The notes: a model not told the origin generated them from the sequence alone. Counted from the stretch's first letter, positions 20,877 to 32,604 are shown. The stretch: 64,000 nucleotides of DNA from Lonicera japonica (GCA_021464415.1 CM038469.1:25909736-25973735); one strand, 5' to 3'. Translations and numbers: made by a program.

Positions 20877-22190
20877 TTAGGGATAGTATCTCTTGAGGTG
20901 CTCTATGTTCCATGGCCTCATGAGCTCCATTCCATCCATGGTTCTCAAGTAGTAGGTACCAGGTCTGCTGACTTTGGTTACCACATATGGACCCTCCCAT
21001 TTGGCAGCTAGCTTCCCATGTTGAGAAATTTTGGTAGCTAGAATAACTTTTCGAAGCAGTAAGTTACCCACAATTAGGCTTCGGTGCCTGACCCTTTTGT
21101 TGTAACTTTTGACCATGTTCCTTTTGTAGGCTTCTTCTTTAATCCGAGCTTGTTCTCTTTTTTCTTCGAAGAGGTCTAAGTTGGCTAAGAGTCCTTCGTC
21201 ATTCCGAGCTGGGTCATGATGGTTGATTCTGTATGTTGGCATTCCCATTTCTACTGGAATCACCGCTTTAGTTCCATAGGTCAGAGAGAAAGGAGTTTCC
21301 CCCGGAGGCCCTCGGATCGTAGTCCTGTAAGCCCAAAGAACTGAGGGGAGTTCTTCAGACGAATTTCCCTTAGCATCGTCGAGTCTCTTCTCCAGCGAGT
21401 TCAGGAGAGTTCTGTTGGTGACTTCTGCTTGGCCATTTGCTTGGGGATGGACAGGTGAACTGTAGTGATTCTCTATTCCATGATCTTCACAAAAATTTCT
21501 GAAGAGATCACAATCAAATTGCCTGCCATTATCAGTGATCAGAATCTTTGGGAGGCCGAAATGACAGATGATATTTCTCCATACAAAGCTTTGAATTTTC
21601 ATAGTGCTGATGGTGGTCAATGCTTCTGCCTCAGCCCATTTGGTGAAGTAGTCAATGGCTACAACTATGAACTTGGTTTGTCCTTTACCCAAGGGGAAAG
21701 GACCAACAATTTCCATCCCCCACTGAGAAAAGGGCCATGGGCTGCTGACAGGAGTCATGAGCTCTGCTGGGAGCTATTGGACATTGGCAAACCGTTGGCA
21801 CTTGTCACACTTTTTTACCAATTCCTTGGGATCTTGTAGGATGGTTGGCCAAAAGTAACCTTGTCGTCCAACTTTGAGGGCTAAGGAACGAGCTGCCGAG
21901 TGTCCACCACACAACCCCTCATGGATCTCTAACAGGGCTTCCTGAGCTTGATGGGGGTGTAGGTAGAGTAAGAAAGGAAGAACATAACCTCTTTTGTACA
22001 GGGTTGCTTCTATGACTACATATCTGTTGGAGATGTATTTGATTCTTTTGGCCATTTTCTTTTCTTCTGGCAAAACTCCATTTGTGAGGTAGTCCAGAAT
22101 TGGGTCAATCCAGCACTTGCAGATCTGTACTGGGGTTGCATCCACTTCTTCAAGCTCATTGATGGCTTTGCTTTCCAAATATTCAATGTG
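20877..22190 (-). pseudogene. Integrase of the gypsy element
   Basis: The zinc-binding part gives HEGLCGGHSAARSL and CDKCQRFANV (H-H-C-C, near 21900-21780). A TAG near 21771 interrupts it, then the core runs from 21758 to 20877 with GMEIVGPFPLGKG, TDNGRQFDCDLF and QANGQAEVTNRTLL, and ends KWEGPYVVTKV and HLKRYYP. The second Asp and the Glu of the DDE triad are present, but the first, normally Asp in GMDIVGPFP, is Glu here, which should weaken or abolish activity. Confidence 0.92.
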
Positions 22191-22607
22191 GACACCGCTT
22201 GGTGCCTTTGTTGACGAAGCTAGTTTGGCTAGGCGGTCTGCCTTGTTATTCTGAGCTCGGGAAACTTTGATGAACACCACATTTGTAAACTTTCGAGCTG
22301 CCGTTTGAGTTTTAGCCAGGTAAGCGGCCATGTAATCTTCTTTAGCCATGTTGTGGCCCAGTATTTGGCCAACTACGACTCTAGAGTCATTGTAAACCAC
22401 CATCTGCTTTGCCCCCAAGTCTCCAGCAATCCTCAGACCTGCTATGATAGCTTCGTATTCTGCTTCGTTGTTTGATGCCTTGAAAAGGAACTTGAGGGCT
22501 ATCTCTAATGTGTTAGCCTCAGGGGTGATCAATACTAGACCAGCTCCGGAACCTTGAGAGTTGGAGGCTCCATCTGTGTGGAGTATCCACACTGGGATCT
22601 CTGGCAT
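22190..22607 (-). pseudogene. Second, archaeal-type RNase H of the gypsy element
   Basis: The open stretch from 22607 begins MPEIPVWILHTDGASNSQ and has GSGAGLVLITPE, SNNEAEYEAIIAGLRIA, VYNDSRVVVGQI and KADRLAKLASS. These show the four acidic positions of RNase HI (D in HTDGAS, E in NNEAEYEA, D in YNDS, D in KADRLAKL). An additional RNase H after the normal one is the defining trait of the Tat lineage. Confidence 0.9.
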
Positions 22608-22639
22608 TAGGCCTATTGAGGTAGAAGGGCTCGAGGTGC

Positions 22640-23318
22640 CTGGGTCTACTGTTGGCAGTAGCTTTAGAAGTTCGGCAACCTATTCCTCTGTGTAAGTAAA
22701 CTCGGCTATGAAGTCAGCCACAGCCTGCCCTTTGATTGACACCCGTGGTTTATAACTAATCACAAATTGCCCGAGTTCTACAGCCCAGATAGTTAACCTT
22801 CCTGACTAATCTGGTTTGTCAAGAATTCGTCGTAGTGGTTGGTCTGTGAGTACATCAATGGCATGGGCTTGAAAGTAGGGCCTCAATTTCCTAGAAGTGA
22901 TGAGAAGAGCGTATGCCAATTTTTCCAGCCTTGGGTAATTAAGCTCGGCCGCGTGCAGAGCTCAACTCGTGTAGTAGATAGGGAGTTGCGCCCCATCTTC
23001 GTTCCTCATGAGGGCTGAGCTGACCGCTGTTTGTGAAACAGCCAAGTAAAGGCATAGAATTTCACCCTTCTTTGGAGAACTCAATAAAGGAGGAGCTCCG
23101 AGGTATTGCTTGAGCTGTTGAAAAGAAAACTCACATTCTTCCGTCCACTCGAAGGCCTTTTTCAGAGTTTTGAAGAATGGGTGGCATTTGTCAGTAGCCT
23201 TAGAGATGAACCTGTTAAGGGCGGCCACTCGACCTGCTAAGCTCTGAACTTCCTTTGGTTTGGTGGGAGACTTCATGTCAATCAAAGCTTGTATCTTCTC
23301 GGGATTAGCTTCAATTCC
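22640..23318 (-). pseudogene. First RNase H region of the gypsy element
   Basis: In the same frame as RT: SLAGRVAALNRFISKATDKC, FEWTEECEFSFQQLK and LYLAVSQTAVSSALM, the RT-connection and RNase H segments of gypsy elements. Stops near 22959 (TGA), 22807 (TAG) and 22681 (TAG) are each one transition from an Arg or Gln codon. The part between stops keeps KPRVSIKGQAVADFIAEF, the spacer that normally links the two RNase H domains in Tat elements. Confidence 0.82.
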
Positions 23319-23321
23319 CCT

Positions 23322-24930
23322 TTATGTTACCATAAAACCCAAAAATTTGCCACATTTTACCCCAAAAGCACACTTAGTTGGATTGAGGGACATACCATTT
23401 TGTCTAAGTATAGAAAAGGCTTCATTAAGGTCGGAAACATGGCTGAAAGCCTTGAGGCTCTTGACGAGCATGTCGTCGACGTAGACCTCCATATTTCGGC
23501 CTATCTGTTCTTTGAACAGGGAGTTCATCACCTTTTGATAAGTAGCTCCTGTATTCCTCAAACCAAAGGGCATCGCCTTGTAACAGTAAGTCCCTTCATT
23601 GGTGATGAAAGATGTCTTTTCTTCGTCCTCACGGGTCATCCTTACCTGATTATATCCAGAATAAGCGTCCATGAAGCTTAGCATTTCATGCCCAGTGGTT
23701 GCATCCACTAGTTGATCAATCTTCGGGAGCGGAAAGCTATCTTTTGGACAAGCTTTGTTGAGGTCTTTAAAATCCACACACATCCTCCACTTTCCGCTGT
23801 GTTTCTTCACAAGTACCACATTGGAAAGCCATTTCGGGTAGTGGACCTCCCTAATGAAACCAGCTTGGAGCAATTTTTGGACCTCTTCTTTGGCTGCCAG
23901 ATTCCTTTCTGCTGCAAAGTTTTTCTTTTTCTGCCTTACGGGCTTAAAGGCCGGGTCAACGTTGAGCCTGTGCACCATGACCTCTGGGTTGAGCTCTTTC
24001 ATGTCATCATGGGACCATGCAAAGATATCGGCGTTAGCTCTAAGGCACTGGGAGAGCTCTCGTCTGACCTCCGAGTTGAGTTGGTTGCTGATCTTGAGCA
24101 CCCTTTCAGGCAGTGAAGGGTCCAAGAGCAAGTCTACCAGATCTTCAACGGGCTTTCCTCTGAGCTCTTTTTCTTTATTCCGGGGGTCTAGGTTATCAAT
24201 TTCCAATCTCTCAGAGGTGGTGGATTCTCCTGTATTGTTCATCCCTTCAGTAGTTGCTACCTCGAGCTTTACGGTGGCGATCTCTGTGGTTCTAACTTCT
24301 TTTAAGGTTCCAAATTGACAGTGCCTGGCCTCCATTTGGTTACCTCTGACCTCCCCGATCCCATGGAGGGTTGGGAACCTCATGGTTAAGCTGCAGGTTG
24401 ATATGGCGGCTCTGATTTCATTGAGGGTTCCTCTGCCCAAGATAGCATTGTAATGGGGAGCTGAGTCAAGAATTAGGAAATCTGCCATGGTCGTGACCTG
24501 CTTTGGAGCCGTTCCTAGAGTTACTGAAAGCTTGATTACTCGCAAGGACCTTGTCTTCTCCCCAGAGAACCCTACCAATGTGACCGGCGATTGGACCAGG
24601 TGTTCTTTAGTGAAACCCATCGCTTTGAAAGCACTGTAGTACATAAGGTTCGAGGTCGCTCCTGTATCGATAAGGATACGATGGACGTTGTGGTTGCTTA
24701 TCATCGCTGTTACTACTAACGGGTCATTATGGGGGTACTCTACCCCGTTCATATCCGCATCAGTGAAAGTGATCTCGGATGTCTCGTACTTAGCCATCTT
24801 TGAGGGCCTTGAACTAAAGAACTCTGCTTCTGAGCTCGAGAATTTAGCTTGCCTGATGTAGGCCTTTCGGGACCTGTTGCTGTTTCTAGAGAAAGATGAA
24901 CCTCCCTCAATCATGAATATTTCTTTGGCG
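23322..24930 (-). pseudogene. Protease and reverse transcriptase of the gypsy element
   Basis: The long open stretch (25148-23322, 608 codons) contains the aspartic protease site LIDTGATSNLM (near 24670) with ILGRGTLNEIRA, then reverse transcriptase with WRMCVDFKDLNKACPKDSFP, LSFMDAYSGYNQV, KAMPFGLRNTGATYQ and the catalytic YVDDMLVKS (near 23475-23490). It ends at a TAA near 23320 where FMVT is normally followed by Gln (CAA to TAA). The catalytic Asp pair is intact. Confidence 0.93.
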
Positions 24931-24989
24931 TGCTCCTTCCTATTGGCTTTTAGGGGAACATCCTTTTCTTTCTTTATGTACTGTAGGAG

Positions 24990-26480
24990 CTGACCTCGCT
25001 GGATAAGCTTCTCAATTTCTTCCTTGAGCTTCCAGCAATTATCAGTCTCGTGGCCGTGGTCCTTGTGATACCGGCAGTACTGGGTAGAATCCCTCTTCCT
25101 TTCTGGAGTGCTCATCTTTTTAGTCTTAGGTACCTTTCCTGGTTCCAATTGGGCATAGACCTCGCTCAGTGGAGCTGTAAGGGGAGTGAACTTCCGATGA
25201 ACTCTGTCTTCGCTAGATTTGAACTTTTCGGTATTCTTTTTGTTCTTCTTGGTCTCCCTCTCTTAGCGAGTAGAAGGGCTATTTTTCCCCTGGCGCTTGG
25301 AAGGGGGCCATAGAGTAGAAAACCCCGACAGGTTGCGTCCTTTGAGTGTCTCTTCCACCCCAATTTGTTTGTTGACCTCGTCTAGGAGCTCAGACATGGT
25401 CTTTGGAGCCATTCTAGCTAAGGTCATTAAGCAGTAAGGAGAGCTTACTCCGTTCATAAATGCAGCTACGGCCACACCTTCATTGAGATCGTTGATCATG
25501 AGGCTTTCTTGGTTGAATCGGCAAGCGTAGTCTTTCAGACCTTCGTTCGAACTTTGTTTGATTGTGAAGAGGTGGGTGGAGGTCTTAGACTGCTTTCTAG
25601 TCCCCACAAAGTGAGTTACGAACCTCGTACCAAGCTCGTGCGAGCTCTGAATCGAGCCTGGAGATAGGCTGTTGCACCACATCCGAGCTGCCCCCTTGAG
25701 AGTTATGACAAAAACCCTTCATATAATACCATCTGGGACATTCTGGAGCCCCATCATATTTTCAAATTGCTGCCAATGGTCCATCGGATCGGTTGAGCCA
25801 TCATATGACTCTAGAGGAGGTAATTTGAATCTGTTCGGGACTGCACAGGCTTGGATGTGCGCTGCAAACGACGATTCAGAATTTTTCACCAGAGTTGCTG
25901 CCGAGCTCCCCCCGACGTGGCCTATGGTTTTCATCATTTCGGCCAGCTGGGCTTTCATTTCTGATCTGAGCCTCTGCTCTACTTCTTCAACAGAGCTCTT
26001 GTTCGAGATCCTGTCGAACACGGACCCTCGAGGCCTAGCATCTGTCTCCAGGACTGGTGGAATGGGGGGGGGGCGGCCTCCTCTGCTCACACTTTGTCTT
26101 TGAGCCTATCCTTCAGAGTGTCTTTCTCGAATAACATTAATTTGTGGATTTCTTTTTGGAGATGATGGGGGAGCTGTAATAGAAAACTCATCATAAGAAT
26201 CTCCTTGTTCAGAACTGGATCGATCGGCATCAGACCCATTGGGCCTGCCTCGACTTCTCATATACCTCCGGCGGCGTTTCCCCAGCCTTTTAATGGCTGG
26301 GATTCGCGCAGGGGCTGGGGGAGCCGGTGCAGAAACAGGGGTCAGAGGCGATCCATCTCTTGAACTGTACGAAGGGGGTTCTCTTTGAGCTATCAATTTG
26401 TCAATCTGGACCTGGAGAGCAGTTTGTTGAGCCACTAAGGCTATCAAGGGGTCTGTTTGGGTGTTTTCTGACTGGGACAT
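24990..26480 (-). pseudogene. Gag of the gypsy element (in-frame stops)
   Basis: The frame starts at the ATG at 26480 (MSQSENTQTDPLIALVAQQ). It holds a Pro/Ser-rich and Arg-rich region (RRRRYMRSRGR), then a retrotransposon gag core with YDGSTDPMDHWQQFENMM, ITLKGAARMWCNSL and VAAFMNGV, and ends with a knuckle-like YCRYHKDHGHETDNCWKL near 25074-25025. Gag forms the particle that packages the element RNA. In-frame stops fall at 26106-26108 (TAG), about 25716-25718 (TGA) and 25260-25262 (TAA); each is one C-to-T change from CAG, CGA or CAA. No frameshift was seen. Confidence 0.88.
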
Positions 26481-26539
26481 GGTAAATGTATGGTTTTTGA
26501 CTTTTTGAGAAGTGTGTGACTTTAAGGAAATGTCTTTCC

Positions 26540-26555
26540 CACAGACGGCGCCAAA
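26540..26555 (-). other. Primer-binding site of the gypsy element
   Basis: Next to the 5' LTR the minus strand reads TTTGGCGCCGTCTGTGGG. TGGCGCCGTC is the complement expected for the 3' end of a plant tRNA-Asp, a common primer in gypsy elements; the tRNA assignment is from memory of the family. Confidence 0.7.
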
Positions 26556-26645
26556 CTGATGGTGTCAAAATCTAGAATAGATAATTGACGACCGACCAAT
26601 CAATGAATAATGGTGAATTAGAGGTTTAATAATGGATTGTAAATG

Positions 26646-26850
26646 TGAACAGTGATTGTGAACAGTATCACCCTATATGTGAACAATGGTTGTGAACAGT
26701 ACCACTGTATATGCGAACAGTGATTGTGAACAGTACCACTGTATATGCGAACAGTAATTGTGAACAGTGATTGTGAACAGTACCACTGTATATGTGAACA
26801 GTGGTTGTGAACAGTACCACCGTATATGTGAATAGTGACTGTGAACAGTA
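26646..26850. repeat. GTGAACAGT tandem array in the right LTR
   Basis: Same compound repeat as in the left LTR with a different unit count and order, so the array has changed since insertion or during reverse transcription. Confidence 0.8.
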
Positions 26851-27278
26851 CCGGCAGAAACTGATTAAAAATGAAGATGAACACGAGACATTTTTTGTTA
26901 AGGTAGGTTCTCCCGGTAGCGCTTATGCTAGTCCGGCAGTACGTCCTCCTTTTGTGTGTGCTTGCTTTGTATTAGCTCAAAGGCAATCAATTTGGATGAT
27001 AATATAAGCTACCAATCTCTCTCTCTTTCTATAATTTCCTTAATTCTATTTATAAGTATAGAATTAGGATTACAAATATTTTAACAGAATAAATAATAAA
27101 CTGTGTAGGAGAGAGAGCGTATAAGGATTGATATGAAAAGAGAGAGTATAAAACCCTCGAAAATTGGCTTGTATTTATATTGCCAAAGGCTTTATATCTC
27201 TTAGGAGAGATGGATGGATATTGGGAGAGAAGGAAGAGATGTTTTTTTGGTGTGTTTTGAATGAATGAATGAAGGGGG

Positions 27279-27286
27279 TATTTATA
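27279..27286 (-). promoter_or_regulatory. TATA box of the gypsy 5' LTR
   Basis: TATAAATA on the minus strand, followed by CCCCCTTCATTCATTC. The same box and the same downstream CATTCATTC repeat occur in the related LTR at 38878, which supports its being the element promoter. Confidence 0.65.
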
Positions 27287-27517
27287 GGTAAATGTAGAAT
27301 GGCAAAAAGGTAAATTTGGTAAAAATGATGGGCAAAAAGGTAATTTTTGGTGGAGGTGTGGTAGGTGTAGTAGGTGTGGTAGGTGTGGTAGGTGTGGTAG
27401 GTGAGTGGTAAAAATGAGATTTTACCGGAGGTAAAAAATGGGATTTTACTGGAGGTAAAAGTATTGAATTACCTTCGTAGGCCAATGGTAAAATTAGTAT
27501 TTAACCCCATCAGGGCT

Positions 27518-29560
27518 GACACGTGATTTATATCTCAATTTTTACACTACCTTTGGAGATGCTCTAAGATCTAAAATTAAAAGTAGTTTTTGCTGGTGAC
27601 ATAAATAATGTATTAAAAAATTTTCGATATTAAAAATAAGTATTTTTAACCATAAATTATTTTGAGTTTAGTTCTACAAATTGAGTATAAAAATCAAGAT
27701 CGAGAAGCAAAACTGAAATCTTGAATTACAAAAACTATATACCTATTTTTAACCTTTCTTTACTATCATTTTGTTTGTTATTGAACCTCAAATAACATCC
27801 TTGCTGTTGGAATATATTAGTTTTCCTTTCCTTATTATGTTTCCTTACTTGAGTAGTAGAGGGTTAATTAGTTTCCTTTTTTCTGTTTCATTCAAACCCT
27901 ATATAAAGGGTTCTCTGTATTAAGTTTATAATCTAATTCAATATAATATATTCTCTCAATTCTTTCTCTCTAGAATATTTGATATGATATTAGAGGAGTT
28001 ATTCGATTTTCTCATCTAAAGTTTTTGGGTTCCCCCATTTCCGGCGCGCGGCCTTTTGCCGCCTGCCAGGTCAAAGAGTTTCTTTTACATCTCCTTTTGG
28101 TTTAACATATGAGTTTCTTTCTTTTTACGTTAGCTTTCAGCTTTTATCGAACTTAAGATGTCAAATTGATTTTGGTTTAACACCTCCTTCAATTTGAGGG
28201 GGAGTATTGGAAATCATTGTTATGGTTCATCTAGTTCATCCCACAATTATACCATTGTTAGGATCAAATCGACTTCACCGTTCGAAGAACCGTTCAAAGA
28301 AACGGCCGTCGCGGGTTCACCGTTTAAAAAAATGGTTGCGGGTTCACCGTTCAAAGAAATGGTAGTTGCGGGTTCACCGTTCAAAGTTTTTGGTTTCGTG
28401 TTTTAGTCCAGAAAGTTTCAAAAGGTTTATGTTAGGGTTCCCAGAAGTTTCGGTGTTTTTCAATTTGACCCCATAAAGTTTCTGGTTTTGCGTTTTGGTC
28501 TAGAAGTTTCAAAAGGTTTATGTTATTTGCAGTTTAGCCCAAAAGTTTCTATTTGGTCCCAAAACTTCCGATTTTTTACATATTGGTCCTACACCTTTGA
28601 GAAAGTTCGTGGTTAGTCTCGTTGCATATCATCATGGGTGATGCAAGTGAATCACATGTCCAAAAGGTTGAGATATCTATTTAAAGTCAGAAGGAGGTTC
28701 TTTTGGAGGTACCAAACTCAATGGCAGAAAAGCATTTTATGACTCGCTAAGAAGGTTGAGCATGTTCGATATCCATGCATCAACTTGAGGGGGAGTGTTG
28801 GAATATATTAGTTTTCCTTATTGTATTAGTTTCCTTTCCTTATTATATTTCCTTACTTGAGTAGGAGAGGGTTAATTAGTTTCCTTTTTGTGTTTCATCC
28901 AAACCCTATATAAAGGGTTCATTGTATTAAGTTTATAATCTAATTCAATATAATATATTCTCTCAATTCCCTCTCTCTAGAATATTTGACATTTGGATGT
29001 TCATACAAATTAACCAAACTGAGTTTTTTTATCCCTCGCATTAATTTTTAGAAAAAACATATCAAATTGCACAGGCTACTCCTTGTTCGTTAGAATTAAC
29101 ATTATAAATGTATTGTGTTACGTCTTCAATATTAAAAAAAAATGAATAGATTTGGTTAGTTAGAAAGTGTAGAAGTTATTAATTTTGTTTTACTGCTTTA
29201 TTTTGATTAGGGAGTTAAATCCATGATTTTAAATGTAAAGAACACATATTATCACTACTTGACCAAATACTATTTAATGTATTTACTATATTTTAGAAAT
29301 TCATATATTATATAATAAATTACTAAATATTATATTATATAAGCATCGTGTGCCAACGATTTTAGTATAACTTAAGCAACATGTCTCCAACCCAACAACC
29401 CGAGGAATTCCATAGATAAGAATCCTATATCTTGAATCTTTTTCATATATGCTAAAATGTCATATAATATTTATTAGTGGTACACATATGATAAACGCAT
29501 AATATTATTGATTCTTATACTTTTTTATAGAGTGTTTTAATGCATTTGTTATGTAACTTT
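27518..29560 (+). repeat. Decayed copy of the peptide-locus duplication, split by a TRIM
   Basis: Before the TRIM, TTTGTTTGTTATTGAACCTC with its neighbours resembles 53155-53195. After it, GATTTTAAATGTAAAGAACAC and CTTGACCAAATAC (29210-29270) match 61235-61280, and ACGATTTTAGTATAAC followed by TTAGTGGTACACATATGAT (29355-29490) matches 61735-61830. So this is a further, heavily decayed direct copy of the locus arm. No peptide exon is left; a decayed gypsy element follows it. Confidence 0.5.
27805..28991 (+). mobile_element. Small LTR element (TRIM-like, copia-type ends)
   Basis: Two direct repeats beginning TGTTGGAATATATTAG (27805-27984, about 180 bp; 28796-28991, about 196 bp) enclose roughly 810 bp without a coding region. 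The left repeat is followed by TGATATTAGAGG, a variant of the tRNA-Met primer site TGGTATCAGAGC, and the right one is preceded by a polypurine tract TTGAGGGGGAG. The repeats hold a TATA-like CTATATAAAGGG. The interior repeats TTCACCGTTCAAAG several times. The flanking bases do not give a clear target-site duplication. Confidence 0.78.
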
Positions 29561-29579
29561 TCGGTCACAAGTCTTTAAT

Positions 29580-29900
29580 ATGTAGCCTATGCATTCTTTA
29601 ACCCAAACGGCATGACTTTATAACATTAAAGTCCCATAGTGGTTATAAATGCGGTTCCTTCCTAATCAAGCCTGAAGAGAGGAATCTGGTGGTAACTCGA
29701 ACAAGCATCCAAAAAGCTCAATCATTTGTGACCGGTTGCAAAATCCACCAACTGATCTATCATCGACAATGAAAAGATATCTTTTGGACAGGCCTTATTT
29801 AGGTTTGTGTAATCTATGCACACCCTCCATTTACAATTCTTCTTTAGAATGGATTGGACATCCATTATAGGAACTATGTTTCTTGAATCGCCCCTACCTT
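29580..29900 (-). pseudogene. Reverse-transcriptase fragment of the decayed gypsy element
   Basis: On the minus strand WRVCIDYTNLNKACPKD, SMIDQLVDFATGHK, SFLDACSSYHQI and VMPFGLK are readable with several stops. The YVDD catalytic box would follow but the sequence ends before it. Confidence 0.8.
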
Positions 29901-29926
29901 CAGTAGCCTCTAGACATCTTCTTCAA

Positions 29927-30229
29927 CTACCTTAGCATTTTCTGGGGCTGATTGGTGGGACTTCTACTTGATAGGTTTATAGCTCGAGCTGATACAAAGC
30001 TTGTGGCACATGACCTCTGCAAAAATACCGGGCATATCATACAGCTTTTGGTGGAATGGAGAGGCCACTGCCTCATCTCCCTTAACCAATTTCGTCCAAG
30101 AATTGCATTGTATGGGGAATCAATATTCATTAAAAAGAACTCCATATTCATAGCCACTTCCCTAATTCTCATTGGGACATGGACAATACAAATTGGCCAG
30201 ACAAGTTCACTGCTGAAACTGTAGATCAA
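29927..30229 (-). pseudogene. Protease-region fragment of the decayed gypsy element
   Basis: SPYNAILGRNWLREM is the conserved segment following the active site in gypsy proteases (normally ...YNAILGRPWL). It lies between the gag fragment and the RT fragment in the expected order. Confidence 0.7.
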
Positions 30230-31286
30230 TGCCTCTTGTGATCGGACGTTTTTTCTCGAAATAAAATGTCATAGTTGCAAATATTTACCATTATAATGAG
30301 AGCATCATTGTGGACAACATCAACCCCTTCCAAATATTGTTCGGTAAAAGAAAGCTCATATAACAGGTTGTTACCTCAGTTTCTTTTTGGTGGAGTCAAC
30401 ACATAGATGACTTCAATGATTAGATAGGCCTAAGCCCAGAGTTAGGCTCTAACAAATCTAGCCCTGAGATGATTTCTTGTTGAAATTAATTGGTCAGTGA
30501 TCCCATGGATGGTTTTAGTGACTGCTGTAGTTAGTCGATTTCATGTACAATGGACACATGTTCGTCAATTCCTTTCCCATGTCAGCTTCCTTACAACGAG
30601 CTTCATATACTCTGTCAAATGCCCTTGTTCTACGAACCTTTCCAAAAATTGCTTTAGCGTCTTAGAGTTTTTAGTCTAGTGTCTGTGATCCTTATGATAG
30701 GAGCATTAGGATTTTGCATCCTTAGAACTTGGATCATTTCGCATTGGTTTGGGCCAATTAAAGAATTACTTTCCCTATATCTCAAACATAATCTTGTGTA
30801 TTGTCTTTTTAAATATGGTGTTAACTAACCCCTTTATAAGCTTTGGAGCTTATTTTTTCCTTCCTCCGATCATCTTTCATGTTTTTCTTTCCCAATCCCT
30901 CTTCTCGAGTATCATTTCCCTGTCTCTCTTGAAATTTGACCTATTGGTTACTCAGTTATCATCTTCAACCTTAGATGATTAATCTTCCCTAGCCAATAGG
31001 TCATCAAAGGTCCTCAGGGGGCTTTTGGTAAAATAATTATATATGCCATTTCTATCCCATGGCAAACCAACTTGAAAGTGCTAACAGTAAATTCATATCA
31101 CAATCCTTGGTTCCCTAAAACAATTCCCAACATTTTTAGGAGTACTCTCTTGTTATTTATTTTTATTTATTCTTTAAGTGGGTCAGAACCTCAGGCCGTT
31201 TAATAACTCAACTATTTGTAACGAAACAAACAGTTAACTACTTTGCTAACTCTCCAAAACTCTCAATTTTTCCAGGCAACAATTTA

Positions 31287-31577
31287 TCAAACCATTTTGA
31301 AGCCGTGTCCCCCCAAATTGGTTAAGAACATTTTACACATGAGTGCTTCTCCATTTCTCCAATAAGCCATGACTTGCTTGTAATGTCTGACATGGTCGAC
31401 AGGATCTATTTGACCATCATAAATATTGAACATTTGTTGTCTAAATTTCTTTGGTGGAGGAGCATCCTGAATTCTCTGTGTAAAAGGAGTGCCCTGGTCG
31501 TCTCTTAGAGTTTTGCGTGCCAACTCTGTAGTGGACTTTCCATTAGCTTTCTTGTCGGTGATTGCCGAATAAATCAT
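31287..31577 (-). pseudogene. Gag fragment of the decayed gypsy element
   Basis: The frame has TPFTQRIQDAPPPKKF, MFNIYDGQIDPVDHVRHYK and MCKMFLTNLGGHG. The pattern of YDG..DP.DH...Y followed by M...F...L is the gag core found in gypsy elements. A second short frame at 31611-31817 may be the upstream part of the same gag. Confidence 0.75.
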
Positions 31578-31860
31578 CTTCTTTATATCCTGCTTGGCCC
31601 AGTTTTTTGTCTAGGCTTCTCTTAGGATCATTCCTTGGGTTACCTTGCCCCTCAGCCAATTAAAAACACTGGGGCAAGTAGTTTTATTTGGCTCCTCATA
31701 TGCCTGCCAACCATCAATACTTGCAAGTCTGGATTCTTCAGCCACCTTTTTCATTCCCTCATCACAGGATGTTAATTCATTGACATGAAGGATCACCTCA
31801 TCCCTGGTGGAGGACACATGGTATGTTCACTGGGCTTTCTTTCACTGGTTGCTGACTAAT

Positions 31861-32604
31861 GTTAATTGTTATTTGCTCCATGAGCATTTCTACCAAAACT
31901 TCTTTTTCTCACCTTAATTGTGTGAGCACCTTAACTAACTATGCAAACTAATTTCCTCGTCCCCATAGTTAGTGTCATATTAAGTTCTATAATGTTTTTC
32001 AAACTTTTACATGAAGGTTTAATATCCTAAACGAATTTGCAAATATATATGTATGACGACAATCTGACTGACATTAGGTATTTTATCACCCTGATTTTTG
32101 TAAATTTGATATCTACAAAATTAAAAACCCGATTCCTTAATTCCAAAGCTATGATACTTTTAACTCATAATATTAACCTATATATTTTTCTTAGATTTAA
32201 TAAAATCATATAACTGAGATTTATCATCAAGAAACTTACATTCAATCGAACACAATACCATAAAGCATCTTTCATAGAAATTAGGTAAAAGTAAGTCTAA
32301 AATAATATGCATACATAGAAATAATGAGATAATGGTGAGATTCACTCAACTTAAATTATTAATAAATGGAAAAAGATGTCTTGAAACTACGAAAGAAAAC
32401 CGATCATTCGTAAGTGGTATGGTCTCCTTATACGCCCTGCACCACGTCGTCTCTCCCCTCTTGTTTTTATTTTCTATGTACACTCATTTATTTCTATTCT
32501 TTCTTCTAATATAACTTAACCATTATTATTAAATAAGTAAGGGATTACATGTTGAATATGGAAAACCAATTAAACTAAGATATAAAGACCTCTAATTCAT
32601 TCTA
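31861..32604. other. AT-rich spacer, no gene seen
   Basis: No recognisable coding, RNA or repeat feature, apart from very high AT content. Confidence 0.45.

Larger units (their letters stand above)
17734..27512 (-). mobile_element. Complete Ty3/gypsy retrotransposon of Tat type with an antisense LOB-domain ORF
   Basis: Two LTRs (17734-18695 and 26557-27512) begin TGATGG and end CCATCA on the plus strand and are flanked by the 5-bp duplication GGGCT (17729-17733, 27513-27517). The element reads leftwards: primer-binding site TGGCGCCGTCTGTGGG beside the right LTR, gag, protease, reverse transcriptase, RNase H, a second (archaeal-type) RNase H, integrase, then a non-coding stretch with a LOB-domain ORF on the opposite strand, and a polypurine tract beside the left LTR. 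The dual RNase H is the hallmark of the Tat lineage. The gag-pol frame is continuous but carries about eight in-frame stops, so it is not autonomous today. Confidence 0.95.
26557..27512 (-). repeat. 5' LTR of the gypsy element
   Basis: 956 bp, nearly identical to the left LTR. It differs mainly in the copy number of two short tandem repeats: the GTGAACAGT array (26646-26850) and a GGTAGGTGT repeat near 27355-27405. The TATA box is at 27279-27286 on the minus strand. Confidence 0.93.
29580..31860 (-). mobile_element. Decayed Ty3/gypsy element, gag to RT, no LTRs seen
   Basis: Reading leftwards from about 31850: gag (31577-31287), protease region (30229-29927) and reverse transcriptase (29900-29580). 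The remnant ends abruptly after the MPFGLK motif of RT at about 29580, and no LTR was found on either side. It is unrelated in detail to the gypsy element at 17734-27512. Confidence 0.75.

Noticed and set aside
21465..21839. 124-codon plus-strand frame opposite integrase
   Set aside because: Shadow of the conserved integrase on the other strand.
23289..24318. Several 130-154-codon plus-strand frames opposite RT and protease
   Set aside because: Antisense shadows; the minus strand carries the clear protease and RT motifs.
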